From Dendrocalamus latiflorus (Eukaryota > Streptophyta > Magnoliopsida > Poales > Poaceae), in assembly GCA_017311315.1 (NCBI GenBank), contig CM029654.1, positions 11,591,448 to 11,655,447 on the forward strand: a stretch of 64,000 nt of DNA, read 5' to 3'. The notes below the pieces were generated by a model. That model saw nothing but the letters and a program-made list of their open reading frames with translations. It made no database searches and was not told the origin of the DNA. A program made the translations under genes and the position numbers. Shown here piece by piece: positions 1-14,684 of this stretch (position 1 is the stretch's first letter; each line of letters starts with the position of its first letter).

Positions 1-2522
1 TAAAATCGTTGTTGACTTGGAAGCCGAGAGGCAATAATGTGAGCTTGCTATCCACAAAGTTCAAAAAGATATCTATAGAAAACTCAAAAGAGCATATGTT
101 AAATTATCTATCTTGTCTCACAAGCAAAACAAATCCAAAATACATTTTCCCTTCAAAAGCACAGTTCAGCCGGCATATGTACTGTAGCGGCCTGAAATAC
201 CATAGCTCAATCACTATAGCCCAGATGTACTGTTCACCGACATATGTGTTGTACCATTGAGTGCTGTAGCGTGGCTTACTGCTGGCTACTGTAGCTCCGC
301 TTACCGTTTAGTACTATAGCCCATGTTAGAGGCTACTGTACAAGGGTGCCTCCATGTAAATTTAAGCTTGAAACTTAAAATTTTTAAAATTATACTTCTT
401 TGTTCTAGGGTTTGAGTAAAGCATTTTCACCTCCTTAGAATTGGGAAATATGTGATTCTTGTCTCTGTCATTATTGCATTTGGCTCCGTGATTGTAAGTA
501 TACATTTACTCCACATGATGAAGTATACAAAAGGATCGAAACGCGTGGTTGGGTGAATCGAATGTTATAGGTTGCCGTAACAAAGACAATGATAATGGCG
601 TCATTTATCATGTTATTCGAGTCCAGTTATCTCCTATCCTATAACATAGAGATGGGACCAATGCCCTCCCCGCATCATTGGATCTTGCGTGCGTATAGTC
701 TCTAACCTAGTACCCCAGTCGCATGAAGGCTGGCCATACGCGAGATGATGGGGTTCGTGAGGGGAAAACGTGCGTTGGGGGCTAGCTACTGCACCCACAA
801 GTCAAAAACTCACCAACTTCATTGGCTGGGGCAATACTCTACCTAGCTACCTAACCCTAACCGGTGACCAGGTGCAGATGCACATTCTCAAATGGGGGGC
901 ACAGGCCCTCGCACCTATTTTAATTTTTATTGTTTAGAGTCCAAGCTTACATAGTGTGTGCCTCCACATACCAAAAACTAGTGCCCCCACATACCAAGAA
1001 CTACATATATCTAAAAGAAAGAAGGTTTAAACACGTTAATAAACAGGTGGAGAAAAGAAAAGAAAAACATGTAGGGCATTGATGAAGTAAGACACTAAAA
1101 AAATACGTGTAAGTTGAAGTTGGCATGACATAGCATATCAATCGATAGTGAAAAGAGAACAAAATAACAGGGGCCACTTGAATCGATCAAGCATGGGCCA
1201 CTAGCCGGTCTAGCCCTAAGCCAACGCCAGCCCAAAGCCCAATCGTCCAAGCCAGCACTAGCCCTAAGCAAACCAAATAGGCAGTGCCAGGTCCAGATGA
1301 CGCCTTACCTACCTTCTCCTATTCCCCACACTACGTATGCAACCTTTGGTGAGTTGGTCCTTTTGTCTGCAGCGACAATGGGCCCGGTGTCGGAGCTACC
1401 ATTGTCTAGGAGCACACCAGCCGTTCTCGCCTGTGCTTGTGCACGTCGGACTCAGATGGTATGATTAGGTTTCTTGTTGTGCTAATCTCACTGTGTGTGC
1501 ATGCAAATAGAGTAAATCCCAGTATATGTTTCAATGTATGCAATATGAACGATGGTCAGGGCAATATGTGAAGTCATCCACTGACCACTCATCGTCTCGT
1601 TCTGGCTAACTCGCACCTTGCTTCAATGTTCAATGATCTTCATATCTAATGAAGTAACGATCATCCAATAAAAATAGGTACTAACTTTTGTGATTTAGAT
1701 TTTAGGGTTTCAATTCTATGATCTTTAAAATATTTGTGGGTTAGGGCTTTAATATTAGAATGCCCTATTTCAATTTTTGCAGCAATTGAAATAGAGAAAA
1801 TTTCACTGTGTTTCAATATCTAATTCAGTGTGTTTCAGTAGCAAATCATCTTCTATTCTCGGATTCATTCTAGATCATTCACTAGTAGTACATTTCTTGA
1901 TTTTGATATGTTGTCTGACAAATAGTTATTAACCATTGAACTTTGACATAAAGTTAGTTGATATTATAAAATTTAGAATATATTACTATCTACTATATTG
2001 TTGATGAATACGTTGATAAGTACATGCATAGAGCATGAGGCCTCTGCATCATTTTTGTTCTAGATCTGCCACTGCTAGTGACCTTAGCTACTCTGAACGA
2101 AATTCAAGCTTGAAAAAGCCAATCTCATCTTAAGGGTGGTGTCAGTGTAGGCCGTACTTTTGCCGTCTATAAAATGCTCCATCCAACCATTGCTCAACAT
2201 ATGTCATTCTTGCATGCTAGCTATAGCTTGCTCCTCCTTGTATTCAAAACTCATGAGTTAACAAAGGTAGACTATCTCACTGTACATCTACATGCTACCA
2301 AGTGCATCATGTTCAGATCGATTGATCGATTTGCAGTGTTGTAGCTAGAATATATAGTAGTCCAGCAAGATCATGAGGTAGATGCCGTAGCACAGTATTT
2401 CTAGTCTTGTACATACCTAATGATCTATTTTTGTGTTTCATGTAGGGTTTGAGCCGATCTTAGGTGATGTGCATCTGTGTATAGGTGTGGTGGTTTGGGT
2501 GTTCTATATAGTCTTTGGTATA
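1..2522. other. Intergenic DNA without a recognised gene
   Basis: I see no coding region I can support. The 83-codon frame at 9-260 has no recognisable motif. A TATA-like sequence (tctataaaatgc) lies near 2166 and is followed by moderately pyrimidine-rich DNA, which could be the start of a non-coding or short transcript, but no open frame follows it. No inverted-repeat termini or TSDs were found. It may contain old repeat debris that only a library search would name. Confidence 0.4.
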
Positions 2523-4617
2523 TGTATAGGACCGATGCCAACAATTAGAGGAGGTAAATGACATTCAAAATTTTTACTTAAGTGACTATGAGAGTCATCA
2601 AGTTCAGATTACACTAACTGAGTTACATAAAACAAAGCTAGAGACCAAAACCAACAAATTCAGCAAGCTTCAGCACAAAGTCGATCAAACTAGCATAGAT
2701 GGGCTGGTTTGACCGCCAAGTCTAGTCAGACCATAGGGACAAGGGCAGCCTCATCGCAGGTCCAAAGCCGGTCTGATCGGTCCCTGTTTCAAACCTAGAA
2801 AACCTCTTGGGTCAAAACTCAAATCTCATCTAAACGCTTTCAAATTTTGCATAAGACATGTTCAAGGCATTACGAACTTAAACCAATCAAGAATCACAAG
2901 GTTCTTAGGCTCGGGTTCACTAAATTAAAGAAAATCAAATCTAAATCACAAGAACACCCAAAACCATAAAATCTAAGTTAGTTCTTACTTGTGGGGATCT
3001 AACATGAGGCTTTTCAGATCTACTTCCTCATGTCATAGCAAGATAAACTAAGCAAAGATTTGGGATAAACCACCTAGAACACGATTTCAAATTTTTTGCT
3101 CCAGAATATAAAAAACCAAACAAAGAACAACTAAAACACCAAGAATGGATCGAAGAGTTGATCTATTACCAGTAGAGTAGGTGATTCACAAGTACATGGA
3201 TGGTTATAAGTACTCCTAAAGCACCACCTTTGCACACACAACATTTCTCACACAGGGAGGGAGAGAAGAAACAACTCAAGACTTAGACTATATCTCAATG
3301 TCTCTCTCAAAGCCTTTACCCTAGCTCTCCCCTCTCCTCTCTTGTTTAATCAGCACCACTTAGTGGGTCCCAACCCGCTAAGCACATAGGGAAATTAGTT
3401 AACCTCAATAACATGGGTTTTACACACACAAAAGCGTTTACAAAACTCAACCCGTTAACACCTTAGTGATTGATTCACTTAGCTAAACCAGCTCACCTTA
3501 ACTGAAACTACTTCCCTTTATGCCTCCTTGTGTCGTGGTTTCGTCCAAGGCTCAAACTCAATAATTTGGTAAACTACCAAAATACCCCCAATGAAGTTTC
3601 TAAGCATCTTCCCTTGACTCCGTCACCTCCTATGTGGCCCCAATGATTTCTCGCTAAGCCTCTTGCGTGTCCAGATCCTACTGAAATGTCCTTACTTGCA
3701 AACAAGCCAAATCACTTGGTGCGTCACATGCCTTACCTTGCACCATGACTACACCTCGCTTCCCTGACTGTTCTTAACTTCAACTCCTCCTGAGCTTAGT
3801 CCCAATCCACTTTGCCGTTGCCCGCCATGTCTTCACATCAAAGTATCTCCGTATGTTTTGACACGTAGCTTGTGGCATCCAATGACTTGGCCGTCAAGTC
3901 TTCACGCATTTGGTCTCCATCAGATCGTTTCTACTTACATCGGTTCCAAGTCACTTGGCACACCATATGCATTAAGTCACCCTTCACAATGTTTGTCTTT
4001 CATGTGATTCCTGCTTGAGCCAAGTAACCTCACCTGAACTTCACAACCGCTCGAATATTAGCTCTCCTGCTTAGTCCTAGTCACTTGCTATCGACCGCTA
4101 ATGTTCTCCAAGCTACATGCACATCAAAAGACCAAATAATCATATCGAGCACAAGTTACATATACTTACTCACGTTAGTCAAAACGATGTAACATGCAAC
4201 ACAACACACCCTAGCACCAGCACCCATGCCATGCATATACTCAAACCAATTCAATGTCCATTTTTATCAACACCCCAGACATGTCTAGCCTTTGTAAAAC
4301 CTCTCTGGATGTCCCAAACATGCCTAGAATACCTCCAGACATGTCTGCCCTTGAGCCACCAGTCTAACCGCTCTCCCCATAAAGGTCGAACTGGGCCAAT
4401 TAAACTACTAACCAAAATCCGGTCACACCGAACTAGCGGTCAGACCACCAACACCAGTCGGTTAAACTACTCAACACACACCGGTCTAACCGCAATTGCA
4501 TGCCGGTTAGACTGCCCTTAACAGATAGCAAAACTGAATTTTGCCGCTTTTGCAAAACCAAAATCTAACTAAACAAATATGGCAATTATTCATCACCAAT
4601 TAACTAAGAACCTTCTT
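2523..4617 (-). mobile_element. Solo-LTR-like repeat, reverse orientation
   Basis: Read on the plus strand, its first ~40 bases (TGTATAGGACCGATGCCAAC at the start) resemble the reverse complement of the right end of the LTR at 58209-60259. Internal stretches also match that LTR, for example the block around 3140-3175 ending in ttgatctatt. The length (about 2.1 kb) fits the same LTR family (2.05 kb). Both regions are rich in ggtcagaccg/ccggtctaacc words, also visible here at 4360-4515. No internal region or second LTR is adjacent, hence solo LTR. I found no matching 5-bp TSD, so the ends are approximate. The 134-codon frame at 4117-4521 is a product of this repeat, not a gene. Confidence 0.5.
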
Positions 4618-4646
4618 ACGTGGTCCTTTTAGTATGTATGTTTGTA

Positions 4647-5051
4647 CTAGCCTCATAGGCGCGGCGCCACGCCGCGCCAGCCACCGTGTGTACCGAAGTA
4701 AAAGAGGCGATGATCCGCGAGGAGTTTTTTAAAAAAACCGAGGGCACATACGTATTTTCGAAAAAGCTAAAGGGTTTTTTCGTAAAAAATCGAGGACCCG
4801 TACGCAATTTACAAAACCGCGGGGCGCTATCCTGCAAATTGGAGGGGCTTTTTCAGAAAAGAGCGCCGCAAGAAAAACAGGCAGGGACCTTTTTGCGAGG
4901 AAAAGGACCTCTACGTAATTTCTGAGAAATACAGGGAAACTGACTCGGCCGGCCGTACGAAGATTCCCGCGCCACGCGCCGGCCGGGGCGCGCGCGGGCG
5001 ACATGGAGGGGCTCTCTGGCCGGGAAACCCCCCGCTTGTATAGGCTGGGGA
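4647..5051 (-). mobile_element. Non-autonomous Helitron, copy A
   Basis: Reading the minus strand, the element starts with TC next to a host A, and has the subterminal block tatacaagcggggggtttcc. It ends with a perfect 9-bp stem (GGCGCGGCG / CGCCGCGCC, loop TGG), a 7-base spacer and CTAG followed by host T. These are the diagnostic Helitron ends, with insertion between A and T and no TSD. It is 405 bp and has no transposition gene. The body consists of imperfect repeats of a ggtcctttttcgcaaaaa-type unit. Overlapping open frames on both strands come from this repetition and are unlikely to be genes. Confidence 0.85.
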
Positions 5052-5744
5052 TTTGGGTGATGTGTTCCTTGCCGTGATCTTTGTCAGGTAAACAGTCTTT
5101 GGTGTTTCGGCCATGCGTTCGTTGTCTGTTCGACCGCGTATAGATCCAACGGTTTAATTAGTCTAATATCGCTAGAAAATCTTAACACTACAATACTCTC
5201 GCCGTTCTTTTCTTAACGATGTTATTTGACTTTTCATAATTTTTGACATGTGACTTTCACCATTACTTTTAATAACTTTATATTATTATAATTTTATAAA
5301 ATTAAAATATTTAAAAATGCTTTTACTGTATGGATTTTAATTAAGCATCATTTTTTTTATAAAAAAAGATGGACTACTGGTTATGGAGTGAGCTGATTAG
5401 TGCGTGCATACATGTTTTCTTGAGAGGAAGTGCATGCACATCTCAACAGCTAAATTTTTGAAGCACACCTCAATTTGGCAACGCGGTAGCATATTTTGTG
5501 TTGGAAATGGATTTGTATTAATTTACATAGCACACGGGGCAAATGCTTCGTCTTATTTAAAATAGCACATGTGCATCGCCCTTGATTCTTGCGTTTTCGA
5601 TCGTGATCTTATCCTCTCTTTGAACATGCAAATTACTACAAAATAGTCTATTCACCATAATTTAGTCGGCCGTGTTGATCCGTGTATAAATCGAATTTAT
5701 TTATGACAAAGCCCAAATCCAAATGCCATGGTACGTATTGTACT
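5052..5744. other. Unassigned spacer between Helitron A and the copia element
   Basis: No gene is visible. The stretch near 5195-5370 (cactctcgccgttcttttcttaacg and following AT-rich DNA) is reminiscent of a decayed Stowaway-type end, but I cannot find the partner inverted repeat, so I do not call it. The last five bases (GTACT, 5740-5744) are the left TSD of the copia element. Confidence 0.35.
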
Positions 5745-7187
5745 TGTAGTATATGAGAGGGGTTTTTTTGGGAATTTCCCAATTGAAAAAAATGGAAGGA
5801 AACCCTAAAGGTGGGGCCCACCTATCGTTCACCCGAGCAAAGAGATAAGGGTGAGGAGACTTTGTCTCCTCCCCGATTCGGTCCCAGGCAGCGGCGGCGC
5901 CTCTCTCCCGTGCGACGGTTTTTGATCTCCTCTCCCAGATCCAGTTTCTTCGGTGCTTGAGGGGAGATGGCGAGTGGAGGGGCAGCGGCGGAGGCGGGTG
6001 CTGGCCCGGGTTCTTCAGAGCCGGCCGCTCACGCCACCCCGGTGCCATATCTCCTCTCTTCTTCAAAAGGGGAGGCGCAGCCCGACGGTTGGTATCTCTT
6101 TTTTGATTTCCGGTTGCCTCTCTCGACTGATTATCCTCCCTATTCTTCAGTTGGCGGAGACTTGATCTTCGGGCTATCTCCGATTGAGACCTTGCTTTCG
6201 GTTCCGTGTGAGAACCCTAATCGGGGTTTGTGCATCTCGGGACTTTGAGGGGTCTAGCCGAGGAAGAAGGAGGCGGTTCATACTCTCTACTGTGTTCTTG
6301 ATTGCTCTCGGCCAGAGCAATCTCGTGGTCTTGTGTGGCATCTCTGGACCTCAGCTTCTTCTTTGGCTTTCGGCTGAGTGAAGAAGTGCGGCATTGTATC
6401 TCCGTGAATCATCTACCTGCTAGTGACAGTGGGTTTCTTCGTGCCTTGCCCGATTGCTTGAGTTCTTCGACTATTTGCTTCTGGACAGTTGGATTACTGT
6501 CTGCTCAGTGAGTGTATCTATTTCTTTATCATTTACAGCAGTAAATCTTGATCTGTATTTTTAATCAAGTTATTGAGGGCTGTTGTGAATGATTGTGGAC
6601 GCATTAGTTTGCTCTGTGATGATTTTTTGTCATATACTGAATTGATCTAGACAATTGTTTTAGGCTTGAGCTCTAGGATTTGTTTTTGCAGACCATACAA
6701 TAGATGTTTGTATTACTGTCAGATTTGATTACCTACAATAGAAATCATGAATAGTGCAGTGATTTGTTAAAATTTGGTTAGATTGTATGTTTGGTACATC
6801 ATTCATCTTGTTTAGGTTTTGTTTGACTTATGCTATTGCTGTCTACATACAATTCGATGAGCTGCTAATTGCCTTAATATCTAAAGATCATTGTCTATTA
6901 GTTCATTGCTTATAATCAAATAGCAATACAGATTTTTGAACAGAGATCCCTTCTCTGTTTATTCGGTCTGTTGACAGTCAAATAATTAGAGCTCAAGTCT
7001 TTTCTCTCAGTTGTTGGATCAATTATGAAGAGCTATGACATGTGCATGAGAATGCCAAAATCTATAATTTTGCGCAACTCTGTTATGAGAGCAACAATCA
7101 AACAATTAATATGTTATATACTTAATTCTATTGTTCTTAGGACTGTTTTACACATTGTTATTTTCATCAGTAATGATGTTATATTCT

Positions 7188-7255
<68 letters not shown>

Positions 7256-7472
7256 CTGTATATATATATATGTATATATATGTATATATATATATATGTA
7301 TATATATATGTGTATATATATATATGTATATATATATGAATAGGAATGGCAAGATAGAATTTCATGTTTATTTGCAATTTATGTCATTCTTATTATGCTG
7401 GAAATATGTCATTTATGTTATTTTGGTTGGAATTAAATATGGAAATATGCTTATACCGCAATATTTGCAACA
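5745..7472 (+). repeat. 5' LTR of the copia element
   Basis: It starts TGTAGTATATGAGAGG and ends ATATTTGCAACA. It matches 11889-13597 throughout, including the GC-rich block at ~5880-6250 that holds short overlapping open frames in both copies. It carries an interrupted TA microsatellite at 7192-7338 where the other LTR has a pure one. The frames of repeated Tyr-Ile residues predicted there are only that microsatellite. Confidence 0.93.
7192..7338. repeat. (TA)n/(TATATG)n microsatellite in the 5' LTR
   Basis: It is an AT dinucleotide tract broken by TGTATA and TCTGTA variants. The same position in the 3' LTR (13369-13462) is an uninterrupted TA tract, so the two copies have evolved separately since insertion. 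Confidence 0.95.
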
Positions 7473-7497
7473 ATCCAGAAAATCTATATTTAAAGAA
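7473..7497 (+). other. Junction where a primer binding site is expected but absent
   Basis: Only 25 bases separate the end of the 5' LTR from the gag ATG. They contain no TGG...-type tRNA complement: the usual TGGTATCAGAGC of plant copia elements is missing, and nothing resembles the iMet 5'-half used by Drosophila copia. Either the PBS and leader were deleted, or priming uses an unfamiliar tRNA. Confidence 0.6.
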
Positions 7498-10400
7498 ATG
7501 GCTTCCTCGTCTGTTGTCGTAAAACCTGAAGTTTTTGACGGAGTCAATTTCAAGCACTGGCAGGCGAGAGCCAAACTTTGGCTGACTGATCTTAAGCTCT
7601 TCTGAGTCATTTCAAATCCACTGGCGTTTCCGCTGGAGATCCCTGAAACGATGAGATGGGAAGAAGCTAATAACGCAGTCTTAGCTCGTTTGCTGGCCAT
7701 CCTGTCTAATCGTTTGTTTGACGTCTATGTCAACTTCACGAATGCCAAGCAACTTTGAGATGAGCTCGATGAGAAATACTCCGAAGGAGATAATGGAAAT
7801 GAGTCCTTTATTACAACCAACTACTTGAACTACAAGATGGTTGAGGGGCGGTCGGTGATAGAGCAGCTCCACGAGCTTCAATTCCATGTACGTGATTTAA
7901 GTCAGTATGACTGCATCCTGCCAGAGAAGTTCCAAGTGAATGTCATTCTGGCTAAGTTACCGCCTTCGTGGCGTGACTTTGTGACCGCTCGTAGACATAT
8001 AAAGGAGCGCTTGACGCTCAATGAGCTGTCAGCTGCTATCAATGTGGAAGAGCATGCTAGAGCCGGTGACGGCATGGGAAAGACTCAAGTTCAAGCTCAT
8101 CAGGTGGAGGTTAAAAGAACTGGAGGCCCTGGGAAACCCAAATTCAAGAATCAGCCCCAAGTCAAGCTCCAACCAAAGAAAATGAAGAAGAAAAAGGATG
8201 ACATCGTCTGCTTTGTTTGCGGTGAGGCTGGCCACAAGGCCAATCATTTTCGCAATCGAAAGGGCAGGGGTCCATCTCCGGGTCAGCACAAGAGCCGCAA
8301 GGCTGAGGCTAATCTCGCGCTGGCTAACACCAGCTCGGAAAAGTACGTACCTATGGCCTTTATGGCAAATCCATCTATTGATTGGTGGATTGATACAGGT
8401 GCTACTAGACATATATGTGCTGATCGATCTTGTTTTTCTTCATTTCAGGGGTGAAGGTGGTGGATCCGTCCTAATGGGCAATGGAGCCGCCGCAACAGTA
8501 CGTGGGATTGGACAGGTTTGCCTGATGCTCACTTCGGGCAAAACACTCATCCTTAGAGACGTGATGTATGTGCCTGCAATGACTCGCAATCTCCTTAGCG
8601 GGTCAATGTTATGTAGGCAAGGAATAAATCTTGTGTTTGAATCAATAAGGTCATTTTGACCAAGTTTGGTAATTTTGTGGGCAAAGGCTATGATAGCGGA
8701 GGCATGTTCCGCTTATCCATTCTTGATTTGAATAATGTAAATGTTTATAACGTTTCCCATTGCAATAAAGTTCATGATATTTGGCATTCACGGTTGTGTC
8801 ATGTTAATTTTGAAGCCATTATGCGGTTAAGCAAGATGAGTTTAATTCTAAGCTATAATTATGAAAAGGGTTCAAAGTGCGAAGTGTACGTGCTAGCTAA
8901 GCAGCCCCGAAAACCTTTTCATGGCGTTGAAGGGCGGAGCACTTCTCCACTTGAACTAATCCATTCTGACCTTTATGAGATGAATGGAATATTAACTAAA
9001 GGTGGCAAACGATATTTCTTAACTCTCATAAATGATGCGACTAAGTATTGTTATATTTATCTACTTAAGTCGAAAGATGAAGCACTTGAATACTTTAAAA
9101 TCTACAAAGCTGAAGTTGAAAATCAACTAGAAAAGAAAATCAAACAGTTAAGATCAGACCAAGGCGGTGAATATGTCTCACATGAGTTCTCCCAATTCTG
9201 TGAAGAAAGTGGAATAATTCATGAAGTTACTCCACCATACTCACCCCAATCTAATGGAATAGGCAAAAGGAAGAACCGAACTCTTTGTGACTTGGTTAAC
9301 ACCATGCTTCAGAGTTCATGTATGTCGGACTATTGGTGGGGTGAGGCAGTTCTCACAGCTAATTATATTCTGAATAGGGTTCCACCTCGCAATCAGGAGG
9401 AAACACCCTATGAAGGATGGAAGGGGAGAAAACCCAACTTGTCCTATCTTCGAACGTGGGGATGCCTTGCAAAAGTGCATATGCCGTTGCCGAAGAAAAG
9501 GAAGTTTGGTCCTAAGACCGTTGATTGTGTCTTTCTAGGATATGCTATAAATAGCACAGCTTATAGATTTCTAGTGGTCAAATCCGAGGTGAGTGATATC
9601 ACTACAAATATAGTGATGGAATCTCATGATGCAACATTCTTTGAGCATGTGTTTCCTATGAGACCGAATGAAGGTAGTGACCATATCGATATAGATGATC
9701 TCTCTATTCTTCCTAGTGTGGATAACACCGCTCCAGATTTGGAGTTGAGGAGGAGTAAGAGACAGAGGACCGGGAAGTCACTTGGCGATGACTTTGTCAC
9801 CTATGTCGTGGATGATGAACCACGAACCCTTTCAGAGGCGTACACATCTCCGGATGTGGATTACTGGAAGGAGGCAGTCCGTAGCGAGATGAATTCCATC
9901 ATAGCTAACGGAACTTGGGAAATTACATATCTCCCGCCTGGTTGTAAGCCAGTAGGTTGCAAGTGGATCTTTAAAAGAAAGCGCAGACCTGATGGTACTA
10001 TTGAAAAGTACAAGGCCCGTTTAGTTGCTGTTTCACGCAAAAAGAAGGAGAAGACTATTTTGATACATACTCTCCTGTGGCTCGTTTACCCACAATTCGA
10101 GTGCTTCTAGCGCTAGCCGCTGCATACAAACTCCTAGTACATCAAATGGATGTAAAGACCGCTTTCCTAAACGGAGAGTTGGATGAGAAGATTTATATGC
10201 AACAGCCTGAAGGATTTGTGGTTGAAGGGCAAGAAAAGAAAGTATGTCGATTGATTAAATCATTGTATGGTCTAAAGTAAGCTCCTAAGCAATGGCATGA
10301 GAAATTCGATAGTACGATGACGTCGGTCGGCTTCTGTGTAAATGAAGCCGATAAATGTGTCTACTATCGGTTTAATGGGGGCGAAGGTGTCATTCTATGT

Positions 10401-11354
10401 CTTTACGTAGATGACATATTGCTTTTTGGGACCAACATGGATGTGATCAATAACACTAAGTCTTTCCTTTCCCATAATTTTGATATGAAAGATCTGGGTG
10501 AAGCTGATGTTATCTTAAACATTAAGTTTATAAAGGGTGAGAATGTGATTACTCTTTCGCAATCCCATTATGTGGATAAAGTCCTAACCAGATTTGGTTT
10601 TATGGACTGTAAACTAGCAGCTACACCCTATGATCCAAATGCAAAGCTACATAAGAACACCGGGCATGGGAAGGATTAACTTAAGTATTCTCAAATCATA
10701 GGATCTCTGATGTATCTAACTAGTGCAACTAGGCCAAACATCTCATATGTTGTAAGCAGATTGAGTCGTTATACATCCAATCTAGGAGATGATCATTGGA
10801 TAGCACTAGAAAGAGTACTAAGATATTTGAAGGGAACCTCTAATTTGGGAATACATTACTCGGGTCATCCGGCAGTCTTGGCAGGATTCAATGATTCCAA
10901 TTGGATCAGTGACTCGGATGACATGAAGGCTACGAGTGGCTATGTATTCACTCTAGCAGGTGGGGCCGTGTCGTGGAAGTCTTCTAAACAGACTATTCTT
11001 ACACGGTCCACCATGGAGGCTGAATTGGTAGCTCTTGATTCAGCAGCTGTAGAGGCAGAATGGATACGAGAACTCCTTTCTGACCTGCCTGTGCTAGAAA
11101 AGCCTATTCCAGCCATTTTGACCTACTGCGATAACCAAACCGTTCTGGTTAAGGCGAAGAGTAGGAAGGACAATATGAAGTCCTCAAAACACATAAAGAG
11201 ACAACTTAAGTCGGTAAGGCATGCCAAAGAGACGGGTGTTATTACTGTAGAATACATCTAGTCTGAAAGGAACTTGGCAGATCCTTTCACTAAAGGATTG
11301 GCACGGAAGGCCATTCAAGCAGCGTCACAGGGAATGGGGCTCATACCCGTATAA
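7498..11354 (+). pseudogene. Copia gag-pol polyprotein, degenerate
   Basis: Domain order is gag (7498 to ~8330), zinc knuckle (8209-8250), protease (WWIDTGATRHIC near 8384), GAG-pre-integrase (~8770), integrase core (~8945-9300), reverse transcriptase (~9860-10620, YVDD at ~10405) and RNase H (~10890-11250). Frame breaks seen: TGA at 7603 and 7756 in gag, a shift near 8450 reversed near 8645, a shift near 10030, TAA at 10278 and 10677, and TAG at 11259. The reading resumes in the expected frame after each break and ends at TAA 11352-11354. The zinc knuckle has lost its last cysteine (Phe instead). The third integrase acidic residue is Lys (NGIGKRKNRT at ~9254). It would encode the particle protein and replication enzymes, but this copy cannot make them. 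Confidence 0.92.
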
Positions 11355-11888
11355 AGGCTCACATTGGTGGTAACCTATCCTAGGAGATCAGAGATCCCGT
11401 GAACTAGGCTCTAGGACAACAAACTGTGTGAGATTAAAAAGAGCACATCTAACGGGTCCCATTAGCTGCAGTGCTCTGTCTGTATGGAAGGTTGAGCATT
11501 AGCTCTTAATGAACTCAAGGTATATTTGACTTATGGAATCGTCCTACAGGATTCCTAAAAGAGTTCACCTACGTGAGTGAGATTGTGAGGTCGCAATCAA
11601 AGAAAGATAAGGGTATACTTTCTTAAGCACTCATGAGCTAGATACGAGGACATGACCGAAATGTCCCAACCCGAGAGGGAAAGGGCAAGCCGCCCAGTAC
11701 AGAATGTGATTTGGGCGAAAATTCTCACACCAAGGCATGGATCAAGACGAAGTCCTCCTTTGTCTATGCAGAGTCGTAGTCCTTATCGCTAGACTTTAGG
11801 TTCAAACCCGCAAGGTACCCATAGTCGAATAGCTGTATATTAAACAAGACTTTGTACATCTTTTATCAATTGATAAATTGGTGGGGAC
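11355..11888 (+). other. Copia 3' untranslated region with polypurine tract
   Basis: This non-coding stretch between the end of pol and the 3' LTR ends in the purine-rich ggtgggga (about 11880-11887), immediately before the LTR TG, as expected for the plus-strand primer. No other gene is seen. Confidence 0.75.
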
Positions 11889-13597
<1,709 letters not shown>

Positions 13598-13684
13598 GTA
13601 CTTTGTTCGTTTTGTACATCCATTTCGTGTGATAGCATCATGGCAATTTTTGTCAGTACTCCATATCATCAACTATACAAACCC

Positions 13685-13700
13685 GGGGGGGGGGGGGGGT
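13685..13700. repeat. Poly-G run inside the Helitron 5' end
   Basis: Sixteen G residues follow ACCC, 19 bases inside the element. The small relatives have shorter G/C runs at the same place (for example ggggggtttcc in copy A). Confidence 0.95.
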
Positions 13701-14684
13701 TCGGCCTCCTCACCGTGTCCACGTCGCCCCCAGCGCTAATGGGGCGACGCGTGTGGGGGCGGTGCGTCCTCCCGTTCCGTCCGTCCGAGTGGCCACCAGG
13801 CTGATCTGGTGCTGAGGCGCGTTTTTGTGGTGCGGTCGTTGATGCGTTGCGAGCGGCGCTTCATTTGCCTGCGGCTTCGTTCGTGCGAGATGCGATCGTG
13901 ACGCGTGCAATCCAACGCGCGATGCACGATCGAGCGATCGCCTGACGGATTTGGTGCCGCGCCACACTTCATCCGTTGGACACGTGGACTCCATTACCGC
14001 TTCCGGATGGTTCGCCGCCTTGCGGACTTGGCCAGAGCTTTTTGTTTCGTGTTTTCCTTTCCGTCATGCGTCCGGTTCTTTGGGTTGCTTTTTGCGTCTC
14101 GGGTGCTGGTCTTCGCTTCGTCTCCTCCGCTTCTCTCTTGGTGCTGCTATTCGCTTCGTCTCCTCCGCTTCTCTCTTTCGAATCTGCTCATTTCCGTTGG
14201 TGTTGCGCCGCTTGTCCGTTTGGATTTTGATCCATATCGATGCGCCTTCGCTTTGGTTAGGTTCTGCGTATTTACTTCGGGTTGCATTAGGCCTTCCAAG
14301 TGGTTTATTTGCGAGCGCTTTTTCGAGTCCTGAGTATTTTTTGGTCGCTGTCTTGTGATGCTTGCTTTGGTTTGCGACGCCTTGACTTTTTGTAGATGTT
14401 TTGTTCTTTTTCGCCGTTGCCTTTATCCGCTACTGTTGACCATCGTTTTCTTCTCATAGTTGGCCCGGCGTGTACTGCGTTTGCGCTTTTGCTCGTTTCT
14501 GTTGTGTTTTATAGGTTTTTTTGGTGCTGTTGGTATCATGGTTTTGGGACATCGCTTTCTTGTCACAGTTGGTGCGTCATGTGTTGCGTTATCGTCGTTG
14601 GTCGTTTTTGCTGTGTTTTGGTTTTTTCCCTTCTCCAGTTGATGTCGCTCTTTTCTTGATTTTTTTTCGCATACGTTTAACATG

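Noticed and set aside
2160..2460. Possible microRNA or short transcript after the TATA-like box near 2166
   Set aside because: I could not find a convincing foldback with a recognisable mature sequence.
5953..6248. Ala/Gly-rich frames repeated at 12110-12391
   Set aside because: They occur because both LTRs of the copia element carry the same GC-rich segment; no known protein motif.
7025..7377. Open frames of repeated Tyr-Ile residues on both strands
   Set aside because: They are translations of the TA microsatellite inside the copia LTR.
13660..13661. TC at 13660 as the Helitron 5' end (TCCATATCATC)
   Set aside because: The preceding base is C, not A, and the spacing to ATACAAA does not match the other family members; TC at 13666 fits both.
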